From positions 1-41,142 of the IMG/VR virus record IMGVR_UViG_3300047325_000048: 41,142 nucleotides of DNA; one strand, given 5' to 3'. The DNA is from a virus. The notes under the pieces were generated by a model, which had not been told where the DNA came from, did no database searches, and worked only from the letters and a program-made list of their open reading frames with translations. How positions within the stretch are numbered: the first letter of the stretch is position 1; each line of letters starts with the position of its first letter. Both the position numbers and the translations under genes were made by a program. Of this stretch, positions 12,086-20,979 are shown in pieces.

Positions 12086-12276
12086 GGCGCATCGTCACGA
12101 TCGAGGAATGGGCTGCAAAGCGCGGGTATGATGCGAATGATCCGATTGCGCAGATGTTGCACTCGAGCGGCGCTTTGATCGAGGATCTGCGGCGGTTGGA
12201 GTTGCCACAGCCGTGGTACGTGCGGGTGTGGCGTGGCTTGTCCGAATGGGTGGGAGGTAGGGTCGGACATGGCTAA
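12082..12276 (+). CDS. Small protein of unknown function before the terminase (64 aa)
   Basis: ATGA overlap with the preceding gene and an 8-bp overlap with the small terminase. The sequence (MRRIVTIEEWAAKRGYDAND) looks helical, with a Trp-rich C-terminal end (PWYVRVWRGLSEWVGG). No family recognised. Confidence 0.55.
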   Translation: MRRIVTIEEWAAKRGYDANDPIAQMLHSSGALIEDLRRLELPQPWYVRVWRGLSEWVGGRVGHG

Positions 12277-12736
12277 GCGAGGCAGACCCACGAAATATTC
12301 GTTGAAAATCGCGGCGTATATTTGCGCCGAGATGGCGGCTGGCCGGTCTTTGCGCAGCGTTTGTGACGACGAGGGAATGCCGGATCACACGACGGTTCTG
12401 GGGTGGGATCGAGCGGATGTAGACGGATTTGCCACGCAATACGCGCGTGCGCGCGAAGCCCAGGCCGAGACGCACGCCGGGCAAATCCTCGAAATCCTCG
12501 ACACTGAGCCAAACAAAGTTGTGACCACCAGAACGGACGGTACGGTTGAGGAAAAAGCCGATCCGGCGCACGTCGCCTGGCTGAAGAACAGGGCGGATGG
12601 GCGCAAGTGGATTGCGTCCAAGCTCAAGCCCAAGACCTTTGGCGACAAGCTGGACGTGGAGCATTCCGGTGCCATCGACATTGGCTCGCGCCTCGATGCG
12701 GCCAGAAAGCGCGTGCCTGATGCCGGCGCAGAGTAG
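12269..12736 (+). CDS. terS: Terminase small subunit
   Basis: The 155-residue protein shows the pattern of many phage small terminases: RGRPTKYSLKIAAYICAEMA, SLRSVCDDEGMPDHTTVLGW (HTH), AREAQAETHAGQILEILD and the end RKWIASKLKPKTFGDKLDVE. It recognises phage DNA for packaging and works with the large subunit, whose gene overlaps its end by 17 bp. ATG 12269 is preferred over an upstream GTG because it begins the conserved part and GGGAGG lies upstream. Confidence 0.92.
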   Translation: MAKRGRPTKYSLKIAAYICAEMAAGRSLRSVCDDEGMPDHTTVLGWDRADVDGFATQYARAREAQAETHAGQILEILDTEPNKVVTTRTDGTVEEKADPAHVAWLKNRADGRKWIASKLKPKTFGDKLDVEHSGAIDIGSRLDAARKRVPDAGAE

Positions 12737-14231
12737 CCAAGAGCAAGAGCTGATTGATTTCCTGGCTGGCTTTGCGCTGGACCCTCATGGTTTTGTGCTG
12801 GCCGCGTTTCCCTGGACCGAGCCTGGGCCGCTGCAAGAAATGGCTGGGCCGCGTGCCTGGCAGGCTGACATCCTGCGGTCGATTGGTGAGGCGCTGCGGG
12901 CTGGCTACAGCCCTGGACAGGTTCTTATGCCCGTTCTGCGTGCCATTGCATCCGGTCACGGCATCGGCAAATCCGCGCTGATTTCGTGGATTATCTGGTG
13001 GGCGCTATCAACAATGGCCGACACCAAGGTGGTGATTACGGCCAACACCGAGCCGCAGTTGCGCACCAAGACGTGGCCCGAGCTTTCGAAATGGGCGAGG
13101 ATGGCGATTAACGCGCACTGGTTTAAGGTGCAGGGCTTGTCCGTGGTGGCGTCAAACCCGGAGCGCGCCAAGACTTGGCGCTGCGATGCGGTCACGTGGT
13201 CCGAGACGAATCTTGAAGCATTTGCGGGCTTGCACAATCAGGGCCGGCGCATTGTGCTGCTGTTCGACGAGGCGTCGGGCATTGCGGATAAAGTGTGGGA
13301 AACTGCCGAGGGCGCGCTGACGGACGAGGGGACTGAAATCATCTGGCTCGCGTTTGGCAACCCGACTCAGCCATCGGGCAAGTTTTTTGAGTGCTTTGGC
13401 AAGCAGCGCGACCGCTGGCAGGGGCGGCAGATCGATAGCCGGCAGGTGGAGGGCACGAACAAGGCGCTTATTGACCAATGGCTTACCGCCTATGGTGAGG
13501 ACTCTGATTTCTTTCGTGTTCGCGTTCGCGGCATGTTCCCGCGCGCCGGGTCGATGCGCTTTATCAGCCAGGAGCAGGTTGACGCCGCGGTGAAACGTGA
13601 GCCGGTCCCGCTGCTGACCGATCCGGTGGTGATCGGCGTTGATGTGGCGCGGTCTGGCACCGCCCGCAGTGTGATTGCCGTGCGACGCGGGCGTGATGCG
13701 CGGCTGCATCCATGGGTCAAACTGCGCGGCGCGTCCGACACGATGGTGCTGGCAGCAAAGGTGGCGGAACTCGCTCTGTCGATCAAAGCTGACGCGATCA
13801 TGGTGGATGGCGGCGGTGTGGGTGGTGGCGTGGTGGATCGCCTGCGTCAACTCGGCTTCCAGGTGTTCGATGTGCAGTTCGGTGCCAAGGCTGACCGCAC
13901 GCCGATGGCGGACGAGGTGCACAATTATGCGAACAAGCGGTCGGAGATGTGGGGCAATATGCGCGAGTGGCTGAAATCCGGCACGATTCCCGATGATCCC
14001 GAGCTGCACGCCGATCTGGTGGCGCCGGAATATGGGTTCGCGGTCCGCGATGGGCGGGATGTGATCCAGCTTGAGCGCAAGCAGGACATGGAGAAGCGCG
14101 GCCATGCCTCGCCGGACGATGGCGATGCGCTCGCCCTGACGTTTGCCTATCCGGTCACCAAAGCCGCGCCGCAGGGAGCGTATCAGCGCCCGGCGCGCGT
14201 GCTCAGCACGGAGTACGATCTCTACGCGTAG
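12720..14231 (+). CDS. terL: Terminase large subunit
   Basis: Packaging motor ATPase and nuclease (503 aa from ATG 12720). The ATPase part has Walker A GHGIGKS (79-85), Walker B IVLLFDEA (178-185) and the coupling motif AFGNPT (211-216). The RNase H-like nuclease has GVDVARSG (Asp308), IMVDGGG (Asp363) and DDGDALA (Asp467-469). An upstream in-frame extension to 12597 would lie inside terS and shows no conserved sequence. Together with the portal it packages DNA into the prohead. Confidence 0.95.
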   Translation: MPAQSSQEQELIDFLAGFALDPHGFVLAAFPWTEPGPLQEMAGPRAWQADILRSIGEALRAGYSPGQVLMPVLRAIASGHGIGKSALISWIIWWALSTMADTKVVITANTEPQLRTKTWPELSKWARMAINAHWFKVQGLSVVASNPERAKTWRCDAVTWSETNLEAFAGLHNQGRRIVLLFDEASGIADKVWETAEGALTDEGTEIIWLAFGNPTQPSGKFFECFGKQRDRWQGRQIDSRQVEGTNKALIDQWLTAYGEDSDFFRVRVRGMFPRAGSMRFISQEQVDAAVKREPVPLLTDPVVIGVDVARSGTARSVIAVRRGRDARLHPWVKLRGASDTMVLAAKVAELALSIKADAIMVDGGGVGGGVVDRLRQLGFQVFDVQFGAKADRTPMADEVHNYANKRSEMWGNMREWLKSGTIPDDPELHADLVAPEYGFAVRDGRDVIQLERKQDMEKRGHASPDDGDALALTFAYPVTKAAPQGAYQRPARVLSTEYDLYA

Positions 14232-14273
14232 TCCCGGCGTGGCGGCGCGCGTGATGATGGCTAAAATCAAGCC

Positions 14274-15344
14274 ATGCCACCACCGCCGTTCATTATTTAT
14301 GGGCTACCTAGGAGTCGAACGTATTGGCTGAGCCGTTTCTTGTGCTACGGCGACACGAAATGCGGCCATGATCAGCTTCGCTATATCCGCGGTCTCGATG
14401 ACCTGAGAAGCCTGCTCGATATGCCGTCCTTCGGCAGCGTTGAGACGGCGGCGGCACCTTGGTGGCGTCTCATTCATGCCATGCGGCCTGATCTCAGGAC
14501 GGTGATTGTGCGGCGCCCGGTCGCCGGGGTAGTGGATAGCCTGATGGCAACGAGTGTTGCGTTTGATAAGCCGAAGCTGATCACCGCCATGACGCGCCTT
14601 GATGCGAAGCTGGATCAGATCAGGGCGCGCGTGCCGGGCGTGCTGGAGGTTCAGTTTGACGATCTGAGCTACGGTGATGTCTGCGCTGAGGTGTTCGAAC
14701 ACTGCGTCGGTCGGCTCAGAGACCCGTTTTGGTTCCACACCATGAATGCAAGGCGTCTGACAATCGATCTTGAGGCAATGGTTCGGTATTGCGAGGCGCA
14801 CAGGCCGCAGCTTGAGCGCGTTGGCCGGCTGGCAAAGCAGCGCATCCTTGCGAAAATGTCGCGCCGGCCGGTTTCATCTGACGCGATGACCTTTCAGCAA
14901 GAGCCCTTTGACGTGGTGATGGCTGATGGGTGCAAGCTGTTCGAGCAGCATTGCATTGGCGTTGGCGAGCAGCCCGAATCTTGGGAAACCAAGAACCTCG
15001 ACTTGATGCGCACCCTTGAGCAGCTTGGTGCGCTCTATTGCACCACAGCGCGGAGCAATGGCCGGCTTTTCGGCTATCTCATGTCAATCGTTTCGCCTGC
15101 GCTCGACTCACAGACGGGTGTCGATGCTGTTCAAACACTGTTCTTTGCATCTCCTGATGCGCCTGGACTTGGCTTGAAGCTGCAACGCGCTTCGGTGGCT
15201 TTCCTGCGCCAGAAGGGCGTTGATCAGGTCGCATTCCGCGCTGGCCCTAGAGGTCATGGCGAAAAGATATCCGCGATCTTTAGGCGCCTCGGTGCCGTTG
15301 ATGCCGGACACATGTTCACACTCGACCTCAAGGAGATCGCATAA
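14274..15344 (+). CDS. Sulfotransferase-like P-loop protein fused to a GNAT acetyltransferase-like domain
   Basis: The N-terminal part has the sulfotransferase-type P-loop YGLPRSRTYWLSRFL (9-23) and a 3'-phosphate-binding-like VIVRRPVAGVVDSL (77-90). The C-terminal third (about 235-350) looks like GNAT: LFGYLMSIVSP, FFASPDAPGLGLKLQRASVA and FRRLGAVDAGHMFTLDL. Genes of this kind occur between terminase and portal in podoviruses; the substrate is unknown. ATG 14274 has no clear ribosome binding site and is part of a 6-bp hairpin (14257-14262 / 14270-14275). It may modify virion proteins or host surface, but this is inference. Confidence 0.7.
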   Translation: MPPPPFIIYGLPRSRTYWLSRFLCYGDTKCGHDQLRYIRGLDDLRSLLDMPSFGSVETAAAPWWRLIHAMRPDLRTVIVRRPVAGVVDSLMATSVAFDKPKLITAMTRLDAKLDQIRARVPGVLEVQFDDLSYGDVCAEVFEHCVGRLRDPFWFHTMNARRLTIDLEAMVRYCEAHRPQLERVGRLAKQRILAKMSRRPVSSDAMTFQQEPFDVVMADGCKLFEQHCIGVGEQPESWETKNLDLMRTLEQLGALYCTTARSNGRLFGYLMSIVSPALDSQTGVDAVQTLFFASPDAPGLGLKLQRASVAFLRQKGVDQVAFRAGPRGHGEKISAIFRRLGAVDAGHMFTLDLKEIA

Positions 15345-15601
15345 TGGGTGCTGCTGCTGCCATCGGGGCTGTTGGAGCTGCTGCCGCCGCTGCGACTGCG
15401 GCCAAATCATTAACCGCAAAACCACCTAGTGTGCCCTCTATTCCGACGCCGCCGACTGCGCCGCAGGGCACTTCCCAGACATCCAACAATCCGAACTCCA
15501 ACACGATGCTGGCGCAGCAGCGTGCCGCCTCGCTGCAAGGCGGCACGGTCATGGGCAACCAAGGCGGCAACACCACCACCAAAACGCTTTTGGGCCAATG
15601 A
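15344..15601 (+). CDS. Small Ala-rich virion-region protein (85 aa)
   Basis: It starts in a TAATG overlap. The N-terminus is a hydrophobic Ala/Gly helix (GAAAAIGAVGAAAAAATAA) followed by a Pro/Thr/Asn/Gln-rich, probably unfolded tail (PSVPSIPTPPTAPQG). Its stop overlaps the portal start. Similar small proteins precede the portal in BPP-1-like phages. The function is unknown; a membrane- or DNA-ejection-related role is possible. Confidence 0.65.
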   Translation: MGAAAAIGAVGAAAAAATAAKSLTAKPPSVPSIPTPPTAPQGTSQTSNNPNSNTMLAQQRAASLQGGTVMGNQGGNTTTKTLLGQ

Positions 15602-17325
15602 TCTCCTGGGAAACGCCGCCTGAGACGACGCAAGCGCCCGGCCGGGATTATTCCGGCATCATTCAGGGGTGCAACGCGCGGATGGAGTCCTTGCGCACGG
15701 ATCGCTATTCCTGGTGGCTGCACTGGCGCGAGCTGGCACAATATATCCTGCCGCGCCGCTACAAATGGCTGATCACGGCAAACCAATATAACCGCGGCTC
15801 GCCGGTGAACCAGCACATCATTGACGAGACCGGCACAATCGCCAGCCGCGTGCTTGCCGCCGGCATGATGTCAGGCATATCCTCTCCATCCCGGCCGTGG
15901 TTTCGCATGGAGTTGCAGGAGGAATCGCTCAACGAAATCGCAGAGGTCAAGTTGTGGTGCGACGAGGTTGCCAAGCGGATGCAAACCGTTATGGCGAACT
16001 CGAACTATTACACCGGCAAAGCGGTGCAGTTTTACGATCTGGCAATATTCGGCAGCGCGCCGATGCTGATTTATGAGGACCGCGACAAGGTCATCAACTG
16101 CCGAAATCCTTGCGCTGGTGAATATTTTCTCGCCAACGGGCCGCAGTTCACGGTGAACTCGCTGTATCGCGAATTTACCATGACTTGCGCGCAGACCGTA
16201 GCGGAATACGGCATTGATGCGGTGTGCGAATCCACCGCCATGGCCGTTCAGCGCGGCCAGGGGCAAAGCGACCGCGAGGTGGTTATCTGCCACGCCATCG
16301 AGCCCAATGTCGAATATGACGGACGCCTGGGCATGGGTGCTAGCGGCGTTCCCAAACACTTCAGATATCGTGAGTTGTTTTGGGAGAAGGCTGGCGATCA
16401 GACCAAGCCCCTGCGCATCAAAGGTTATCACGAGCAGATTTTCTCCGCCCCGCGCTGGGATTTGGTGGGCAATGACGCGTATGGGCGGTCGCCGGCCATG
16501 GATGCGCTCCCATCGATCAAGCAGCTCCAGCTCGAAAGCAAGCGTAAGGCGCAGGCCATCGACAAGATGGTGAACCCGCCGATGGTGGCCGGTCCAGGCA
16601 TGCGCAATGAGCCGGCCAGCGGTTTGCCGGGATCGGTCACGTTTCTCACCAATCCAAACGAGGTATATAAAAGCGCGTTTGATGTGCGCTTGGACATCGC
16701 GGACATGACGGCCGACATCAACGATGTGCGCGACCGCATCAAGCAGACGTTTTTTAATGATCTGTTTATGATGATCAGCCAGCTCGACACGGTGCGGACC
16801 GCAACCGAAATCGACGCGCGCCGTGAAGAAAAGCTGATTCAACTGGGGCCGGTTCTTGAGCGCTTTCAGAACGAAGGGCTCGCGCCGGACATTGACCGCA
16901 TTTTTGCCATCATGACGCGCCAGGGGCTGATCCCGCCGCCGCCGCCTCAAATCCGTGGCGCGCCGCTTAAGGTGGCCTACGATTCCATGCTGTCTCAGAT
17001 GCAGCGCGCCGCGCAGACCGGCAGCATCGAGCGGCTGTGGGCGACTGTGGGCAATCTGGCCGGCGCGATGCCCGATGTGCTGGACCTGCTCAATTATGAT
17101 GAGGGCATCGATGAATATGCCGACATGCTGGGCGTCTCCCCGAAATTGCTCAATTCGCCCGACAAAGTGGCTGCGATCCGCCAGCAAAAAGCCCAGGCCC
17201 AGCAACAGCAAGCTGCCATGCAACAGAGCTTGGCGCTGGTTCAGGGCGCGCAGACCATGAGCCAAACGCCGGTTGGCGGCGGGCAAAATGCGTTGCAGGC
17301 GGTGTTGCAGGGAGCGGGGCAATGA
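15598..17325 (+). CDS. Portal (head-tail connector) protein
   Basis: The 575-residue protein fits the podovirus head-tail connector family (T7 gp8 / BPP-1 type): WWLHWRELAQYILPRRYKWL near the N-terminus, ETGTIASRVLAAGMMSGISS, RPWFRMEL, LAIFGSAPMLIYED and the late MMISQLDTVRTATEIDARREE. The C-terminus is Gln-rich (QQKAQAQQQQAAMQQ), as usual. It forms the dodecameric ring at one capsid vertex through which DNA enters and leaves. Start ATG 15598 is in an ATGA overlap. Confidence 0.93.
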   Translation: MISWETPPETTQAPGRDYSGIIQGCNARMESLRTDRYSWWLHWRELAQYILPRRYKWLITANQYNRGSPVNQHIIDETGTIASRVLAAGMMSGISSPSRPWFRMELQEESLNEIAEVKLWCDEVAKRMQTVMANSNYYTGKAVQFYDLAIFGSAPMLIYEDRDKVINCRNPCAGEYFLANGPQFTVNSLYREFTMTCAQTVAEYGIDAVCESTAMAVQRGQGQSDREVVICHAIEPNVEYDGRLGMGASGVPKHFRYRELFWEKAGDQTKPLRIKGYHEQIFSAPRWDLVGNDAYGRSPAMDALPSIKQLQLESKRKAQAIDKMVNPPMVAGPGMRNEPASGLPGSVTFLTNPNEVYKSAFDVRLDIADMTADINDVRDRIKQTFFNDLFMMISQLDTVRTATEIDARREEKLIQLGPVLERFQNEGLAPDIDRIFAIMTRQGLIPPPPPQIRGAPLKVAYDSMLSQMQRAAQTGSIERLWATVGNLAGAMPDVLDLLNYDEGIDEYADMLGVSPKLLNSPDKVAAIRQQKAQAQQQQAAMQQSLALVQGAQTMSQTPVGGGQNALQAVLQGAGQ

Positions 17326-17420
17326 CGGCGCTCGATATTTTTCTGGCCCTGATCTTCATCGTCGTCGCAGGATTTTGCGGCGCTGGGTGCATGGCGATCT
17401 GGATGATCCTCAATGATTGA
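17322..17420 (+). CDS. Very small membrane protein (32 aa)
   Basis: A 32-residue frame with ATGA overlap upstream and an 8-bp overlap downstream. It is almost entirely one membrane helix (LDIFLALIFIVVAGFCGAGC, then MAIWMIL). Its position between portal and capsid genes is unusual for a membrane protein. The function is unknown. Confidence 0.5.
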   Translation: MTALDIFLALIFIVVAGFCGAGCMAIWMILND

Positions 17421-17652
17421 GGCGTGGATCATCGAACGCGACGATGGTCGTGTGTTCTCGCACGCCGGGTGGATTTCCGAACGCTACGCCGCCACGACAT
17501 ACGGTTTTAAAAAAGAGGCGATTGACGCCATCATTGAGCATCGGCGCAACCGCAATCCCATGTTCTCGGGTGAGCGATCCTACTGCGCCACTCGTGTGAT
17601 CGTGGACGACGAGGGCCGCACGCTCGCGGTGCCAGACAATGCCAGCCTCTGA
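17413..17652 (+). CDS. Small protein of unknown function in the head module (79 aa)
   Basis: MIEAWIIERDDGRVFSHAGW opens a small alpha/beta protein; the C-terminal half reads CATRVIVDDEGRTLAVPD. It overlaps genes on both sides. No family recognised. Confidence 0.6.
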   Translation: MIEAWIIERDDGRVFSHAGWISERYAATTYGFKKEAIDAIIEHRRNRNPMFSGERSYCATRVIVDDEGRTLAVPDNASL

Positions 17653-17809
17653 TTCCACCGACCCGCTCAATGTGGACGCCACGCTGCGCCGGCTGGAAGG
17701 TGTGGCCGGTGATCCCGCGCAGACACCGGAAAATATCGCCCTGTTCGCTGCCGCGGCCGCGTTGATAAAGCAACTTTCGGCCAAGCTGGGCGAGAAAACG
17801 GATGTCTGA
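17639..17809 (+). CDS. Very small Ala-rich protein (56 aa)
   Basis: The frame starts at ATG 17639 inside the end of the previous gene and stops at 17809 inside the start of the next. It encodes MPASDSTDPLNVDATLRRLE and a helical ENIALFAAAAALIKQL. It is amphipathic rather than membrane-spanning. No family recognised; the tight packing supports it. Confidence 0.5.
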   Translation: MPASDSTDPLNVDATLRRLEGVAGDPAQTPENIALFAAAAALIKQLSAKLGEKTDV

Positions 17810-18059
17810 GGCGCAAATCCTTAAGCCGTTCGGCGATTACAAAACCCCAGGCCCGAACGATAGCGTTATCGAGATGCTGCGCGAAGCGTTGGCGCACGCC
17901 GAGTCCGGTGAATGCGTCGGCGTTGCCATCGCCATGCTTGCGCCGTCCGGGTTTGTGAAAACCCGCGCCGTTCAAGGTAGCCGGGGCATGGCTGAGCTTC
18001 TAGGTGCAGTCGCCTTGATGCAGGATGATCTTATCCGCCGGTGGAAAGCCGATGACTGA
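17802..18059 (+). CDS. Small protein of unknown function in the head module (85 aa)
   Basis: Its first codons overlap the previous stop by 8 bp. It has DSVIEMLREALAHAESGECV and a helical end GMAELLGAVALMQDDLIRRW. This resembles small uncharacterised proteins of many proteobacterial prophages. The function is not known. Confidence 0.6.
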   Translation: MSEAQILKPFGDYKTPGPNDSVIEMLREALAHAESGECVGVAIAMLAPSGFVKTRAVQGSRGMAELLGAVALMQDDLIRRWKADD

Positions 18060-18420
18060 TCACCCCATCCCAGAAGCGATTCCCGGCGTGGGTGAATACG
18101 AAATGCCCGAGGGAGTCGGCAATGCCGCATCCCGCAAGTCGATCCGCGACCTGGAGAAAGCCGCGAAGCTTCGCCAGCTCGGCATGGATGAGGCGATGGC
18201 TCAGCTCATGAGCCAAAAGTACGGGCGCGCAATGGTTTTCGACCTGCTCGGCAAAGGCGGAATGTGGGGCGTTGGTGCCAATCCTGCCGCTGATCGCAGT
18301 GAACTTCTCTGGTTTAAAGAGGGTGCGCGGCAGATGGCGGTGGAGCTGAACACGCTGGCGTGGCGCGCCGCGCCGCAGGCTTATAAATTGATGCTTGACG
18401 AAAACGCCACCCGACCATGA
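18052..18420 (+). CDS. Head-module protein of unknown function (122 aa)
   Basis: ATG 18052 overlaps the preceding stop by 8 bp; an upstream in-frame ATG at 18025 is inside the previous gene. The sequence contains PEGVGNAASRKSIRDLEKAA and a conserved-looking WFKEGARQMAVELNTLAWR. It lies directly before the scaffold-like gene. It could be a small assembly factor, but this is not shown. Confidence 0.6.
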   Translation: MTDHPIPEAIPGVGEYEMPEGVGNAASRKSIRDLEKAAKLRQLGMDEAMAQLMSQKYGRAMVFDLLGKGGMWGVGANPAADRSELLWFKEGARQMAVELNTLAWRAAPQAYKLMLDENATRP

Positions 18421-18428
18421 GGTGATAA

Positions 18429-19130
18429 GTGACAGACGCCGCATCGGCGCCTGTGTCGAGTACGGAAGCCTCAGCCGCTTCCGCAGTCGAGACAGGCGTC
18501 ACACAGACCCCGGCCAACACGGCCGCCGCGCCCGCAATCGATCCAGCCCTTGGCGCAAGCCTGCTGGGCGACGATGGCGCAAAGACGCCGGAGCAGATTG
18601 CCGCCGACGAGGCTGCGCGCTCTGCCGCGAATGCACCGCCGGATTATTCCGCGCTCAAATTGCCTGATGGTGTGAAGGCCGACGATCCGCTGTTTGCGGA
18701 TTTCGCCGCCACTGCCGCCGAACATAAGCTTTCACCAGAAGCCGCACAGGCACTCATCGATAAGGTTCTGCCGAACCTGACCACGCAGATCCAAGCGATG
18801 CGTGATGAGCCTGTGCGCCTGGCTACTGAACGTCTCAAGGAGTGGGAGTCGACCATTCACGCGGACCCCGAGATCGGTGGTGCCAAATTGAATGAGGTCA
18901 AAACCAACGTGGTGCGCGCCATGGCGCAGTTCGGCAATCCCGATGAGATCAAAGCCGCGCTGAACGAAACGGGTGCTGGAAGCAATCCCGTTTTGATCCG
19001 GTGGCTCAACAAAATGGCAGTCGCGCTCGGGGAGGGCACGCCGGTTAACGCCGGTCAGCCGGTCTTCCCGAAGGCGACCTTGGCCGACCGTCTCTACGAC
19101 AATTCATCCTCCAAGCGCGTGGCCGCTTAA
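18429..19130 (+). CDS. Probable scaffold / capsid assembly protein (233 aa)
   Basis: It starts with GTG 18429 preceded by GAGGTG. The first 70 residues are Ala/Thr/Pro-rich and disordered. The centre (DDPLFADFAATAAEHKLSPE, AAQALIDKVLPNL) and the tail are helical and charged, typical of podoviral scaffolds. Its position immediately upstream of the major capsid gene is where the scaffold is normally found. No protease domain is visible. Confidence 0.75.
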   Translation: MTDAASAPVSSTEASAASAVETGVTQTPANTAAAPAIDPALGASLLGDDGAKTPEQIAADEAARSAANAPPDYSALKLPDGVKADDPLFADFAATAAEHKLSPEAAQALIDKVLPNLTTQIQAMRDEPVRLATERLKEWESTIHADPEIGGAKLNEVKTNVVRAMAQFGNPDEIKAALNETGAGSNPVLIRWLNKMAVALGEGTPVNAGQPVFPKATLADRLYDNSSSKRVAA

Positions 19131-19152
19131 TCGCACCTGAAAGGTATTTAAA

Positions 19153-20214
19153 ATGGCGACCCTCGCTCCTACCTACGTGACCCTTGCCGACATCGCCGCC
19201 CAGATGGACCCGGACGGCAAACCCGCGGCCACCATCGATCTGCTTTCGCAGTCCAATCCGGTCGTTGAAAACATGCTGTGGACGGAAGGCAACTTGCCGA
19301 CCGGCCATAAAATCACCCAGGTCGCGTCTTTGCCGCAGGGCACGTGGCGCGCGATGGGTCAGGGTGTGCAGCCGGCCAAGGGCACCGACGTGCAGGTGAC
19401 CGAAACCTGCGGCCTGCTCGAAGGCGTTTCCGAAATTGACTGCGCCCTGGCCGATCTTGGCGGCAATTCCAAAGCCGTTCGCATGAACCAGGACCTGAAA
19501 TTCGGTGAGGGTCTGACGCAGCAGTTTGCCTCGACGCTGTTCTACGGCGATGAGGCGGTGCAGCCAAATTCCTTCAACGGCCTGTCCAAGCGCTACGGCT
19601 CGCTCTCCGCCACCTACGGCGCGCAGAGCCAGAACGTGATTGACATGGGCGGTCAGAACTCGGTGAACACCAGCATCTGGCTGGTTTCCTGGGGCCAGAA
19701 CTGCTTGCACGGCATCTTCCCGAAAGGTTCGGAAGCCGGGCTGCAGCATAAGGATCTGGGCGAGGTGGTCAAATACTTCTCCGATGGCTCCTCCATGCTG
19801 GTCTACCAATCCCGGTGGACGTGGCAGTGCGGCATTGCGCTGGCCGATTGGCGCTACGTCGTGCGCCTCGCCAATATCGACAGCACGTTGGTTGGAACCG
19901 GCACGTCCTCGCCGGATCTGCTGCAGGCGATGGACAGCGCGCTCTCGTTGCTGCCGACCGTTTATGGTGCTGCGACATACAACAACGATCCGACCAAGCC
20001 CAGCGGGCCGGTCGGCGGTGGCCGGACGGAAATTTACATGAACCGTACCTGCCGCACCGCGTTGACCGCGCAGGCGCGCTACAGCCGCAACATGTTCCTG
20101 ACGCAGGATCAGTTCGGGGCCAAGCCGGTGCTCTCCTACATGGGGATCCCGATCCGCACCACGGATGCCATTCTCAACACCGAAGCGCGCGTCACCGCCG
20201 CGCAGCCGACCTAA
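19153..20214 (+). CDS. Major capsid protein
   Basis: The 353-residue protein lies after the scaffold and before the cement protein, in the BPP-1 order. Features of the HK97-fold capsid family of these podoviruses are visible: the N-terminal LADIAAQMDPDGKPAATIDL, WTEGNLPTGHKITQVASLP, the LFYGDE loop and the closing YMGIPIRTTDAILNTE. AAAGG lies upstream of ATG 19153. Codon usage is strongly GC-biased, as expected of an abundant late protein. Confidence 0.9.
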   Translation: MATLAPTYVTLADIAAQMDPDGKPAATIDLLSQSNPVVENMLWTEGNLPTGHKITQVASLPQGTWRAMGQGVQPAKGTDVQVTETCGLLEGVSEIDCALADLGGNSKAVRMNQDLKFGEGLTQQFASTLFYGDEAVQPNSFNGLSKRYGSLSATYGAQSQNVIDMGGQNSVNTSIWLVSWGQNCLHGIFPKGSEAGLQHKDLGEVVKYFSDGSSMLVYQSRWTWQCGIALADWRYVVRLANIDSTLVGTGTSSPDLLQAMDSALSLLPTVYGAATYNNDPTKPSGPVGGGRTEIYMNRTCRTALTAQARYSRNMFLTQDQFGAKPVLSYMGIPIRTTDAILNTEARVTAAQPT

Positions 20215-20224
20215 GGAGCCAATC

Positions 20225-20686
20225 ATGATCCGCGATTCCGCACTGAACTTCGACAGCGCCGCCGCCATTACGGTGACGGCGGTTTCCACCAACGTCATCG
20301 ATCTAGGCGCCAAGCGCGACCTCGGCACCACCGAGCCGCTCACGGTTTCCAGCATCGTTGATACCACCTTTGCCGGCGGTACGTCCCTGCAGGTTACCTT
20401 GCAGGGGTCGCCGGACAATACCACCTGGACCACGCTGGTCTCGGGCGGTGTCGTGCCGCTTGCCAGCCTCGTGGAAGGCGCGCAGATCGCCAACTTCGAT
20501 CTGGCAACGGTTGATCCCGCTGGAGGCCCGCCGCCGCGTTATCTGCGGCTTGACTACATCGTCGTTGGCACCATGACGGCCGGCGCGCTCACCTCCGATG
20601 TCGTGAGCGGCAAGCAGCAGTTCCGTGGCTATCCGCCCGGTTTTGCCTATGCGCCGCCTGCCGTGCAGACGTTCGTGGCGGGGTAA
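20225..20686 (+). CDS. Bbp16-family capsid cement protein
   Basis: The 153-residue protein matches the cement protein of Bordetella phage BPP-1: MIRDSALNFDSAAAITVTAV, STNVIDLGAKRDLGTTEPL, then a jellyroll-like stretch ending RYLRLDYIVVGTMTAGALT. It sits on the outside of the capsid and stabilises it. AGGAG lies 6 bases before ATG 20225; a longer frame upstream overlaps the capsid gene and is rejected. Confidence 0.88.
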   Translation: MIRDSALNFDSAAAITVTAVSTNVIDLGAKRDLGTTEPLTVSSIVDTTFAGGTSLQVTLQGSPDNTTWTTLVSGGVVPLASLVEGAQIANFDLATVDPAGGPPPRYLRLDYIVVGTMTAGALTSDVVSGKQQFRGYPPGFAYAPPAVQTFVAG

Positions 20687-20689
20687 TCC

Positions 20690-20971
20690 ATGAGCGAAAC
20701 CCCGAAATATAGGCTGAACCGCGCAGCGTATAACCGGCCCAGCCCGGGCCGTCCGCTGCGCGTCATGGAAAGCGGCGAGGTCATCGAAACCGATGATGTG
20801 CCGGGCTACCACATGGAGCCGATCAACGATGCCGCGAAGGCGGTGGTTAAAAAGATCGGCGAGCGCTCCATGGAAGATCCTGAGCGTGTGGCGATCCGCA
20901 ACCTTGCCACCGCCAAATTTGACCCCAACGCAATGTCGGGCGTGGTTCCGGCACCGCAGCCGGCCAAATAA
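20690..20971 (+). CDS. Small head-module protein of unknown function (93 aa)
   Basis: It starts 3 bp after the cement gene. The sequence has a basic N-terminus (KYRLNRAAYNRPSPGRPLR), a VIETDDVPGYHMEPIND segment and a Pro-rich end. It is the last gene before a strong terminator-like hairpin at 20980. It is probably a minor head component by position; the family is not recognised. Confidence 0.6.
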   Translation: MSETPKYRLNRAAYNRPSPGRPLRVMESGEVIETDDVPGYHMEPINDAAKAVVKKIGERSMEDPERVAIRNLATAKFDPNAMSGVVPAPQPAK

Positions 20972-20979
20972 TCCACGAC

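Noticed and set aside
15871-17322. Long minus-strand frame opposite the portal gene, with similar ones opposite the capsid (19045-20493), nozzle adaptor (20303-21610) and giant ejection genes
   Set aside because: High-GC codon bias produces open antisense frames; all lie opposite well-identified genes and show His/Arg-rich non-protein-like composition.
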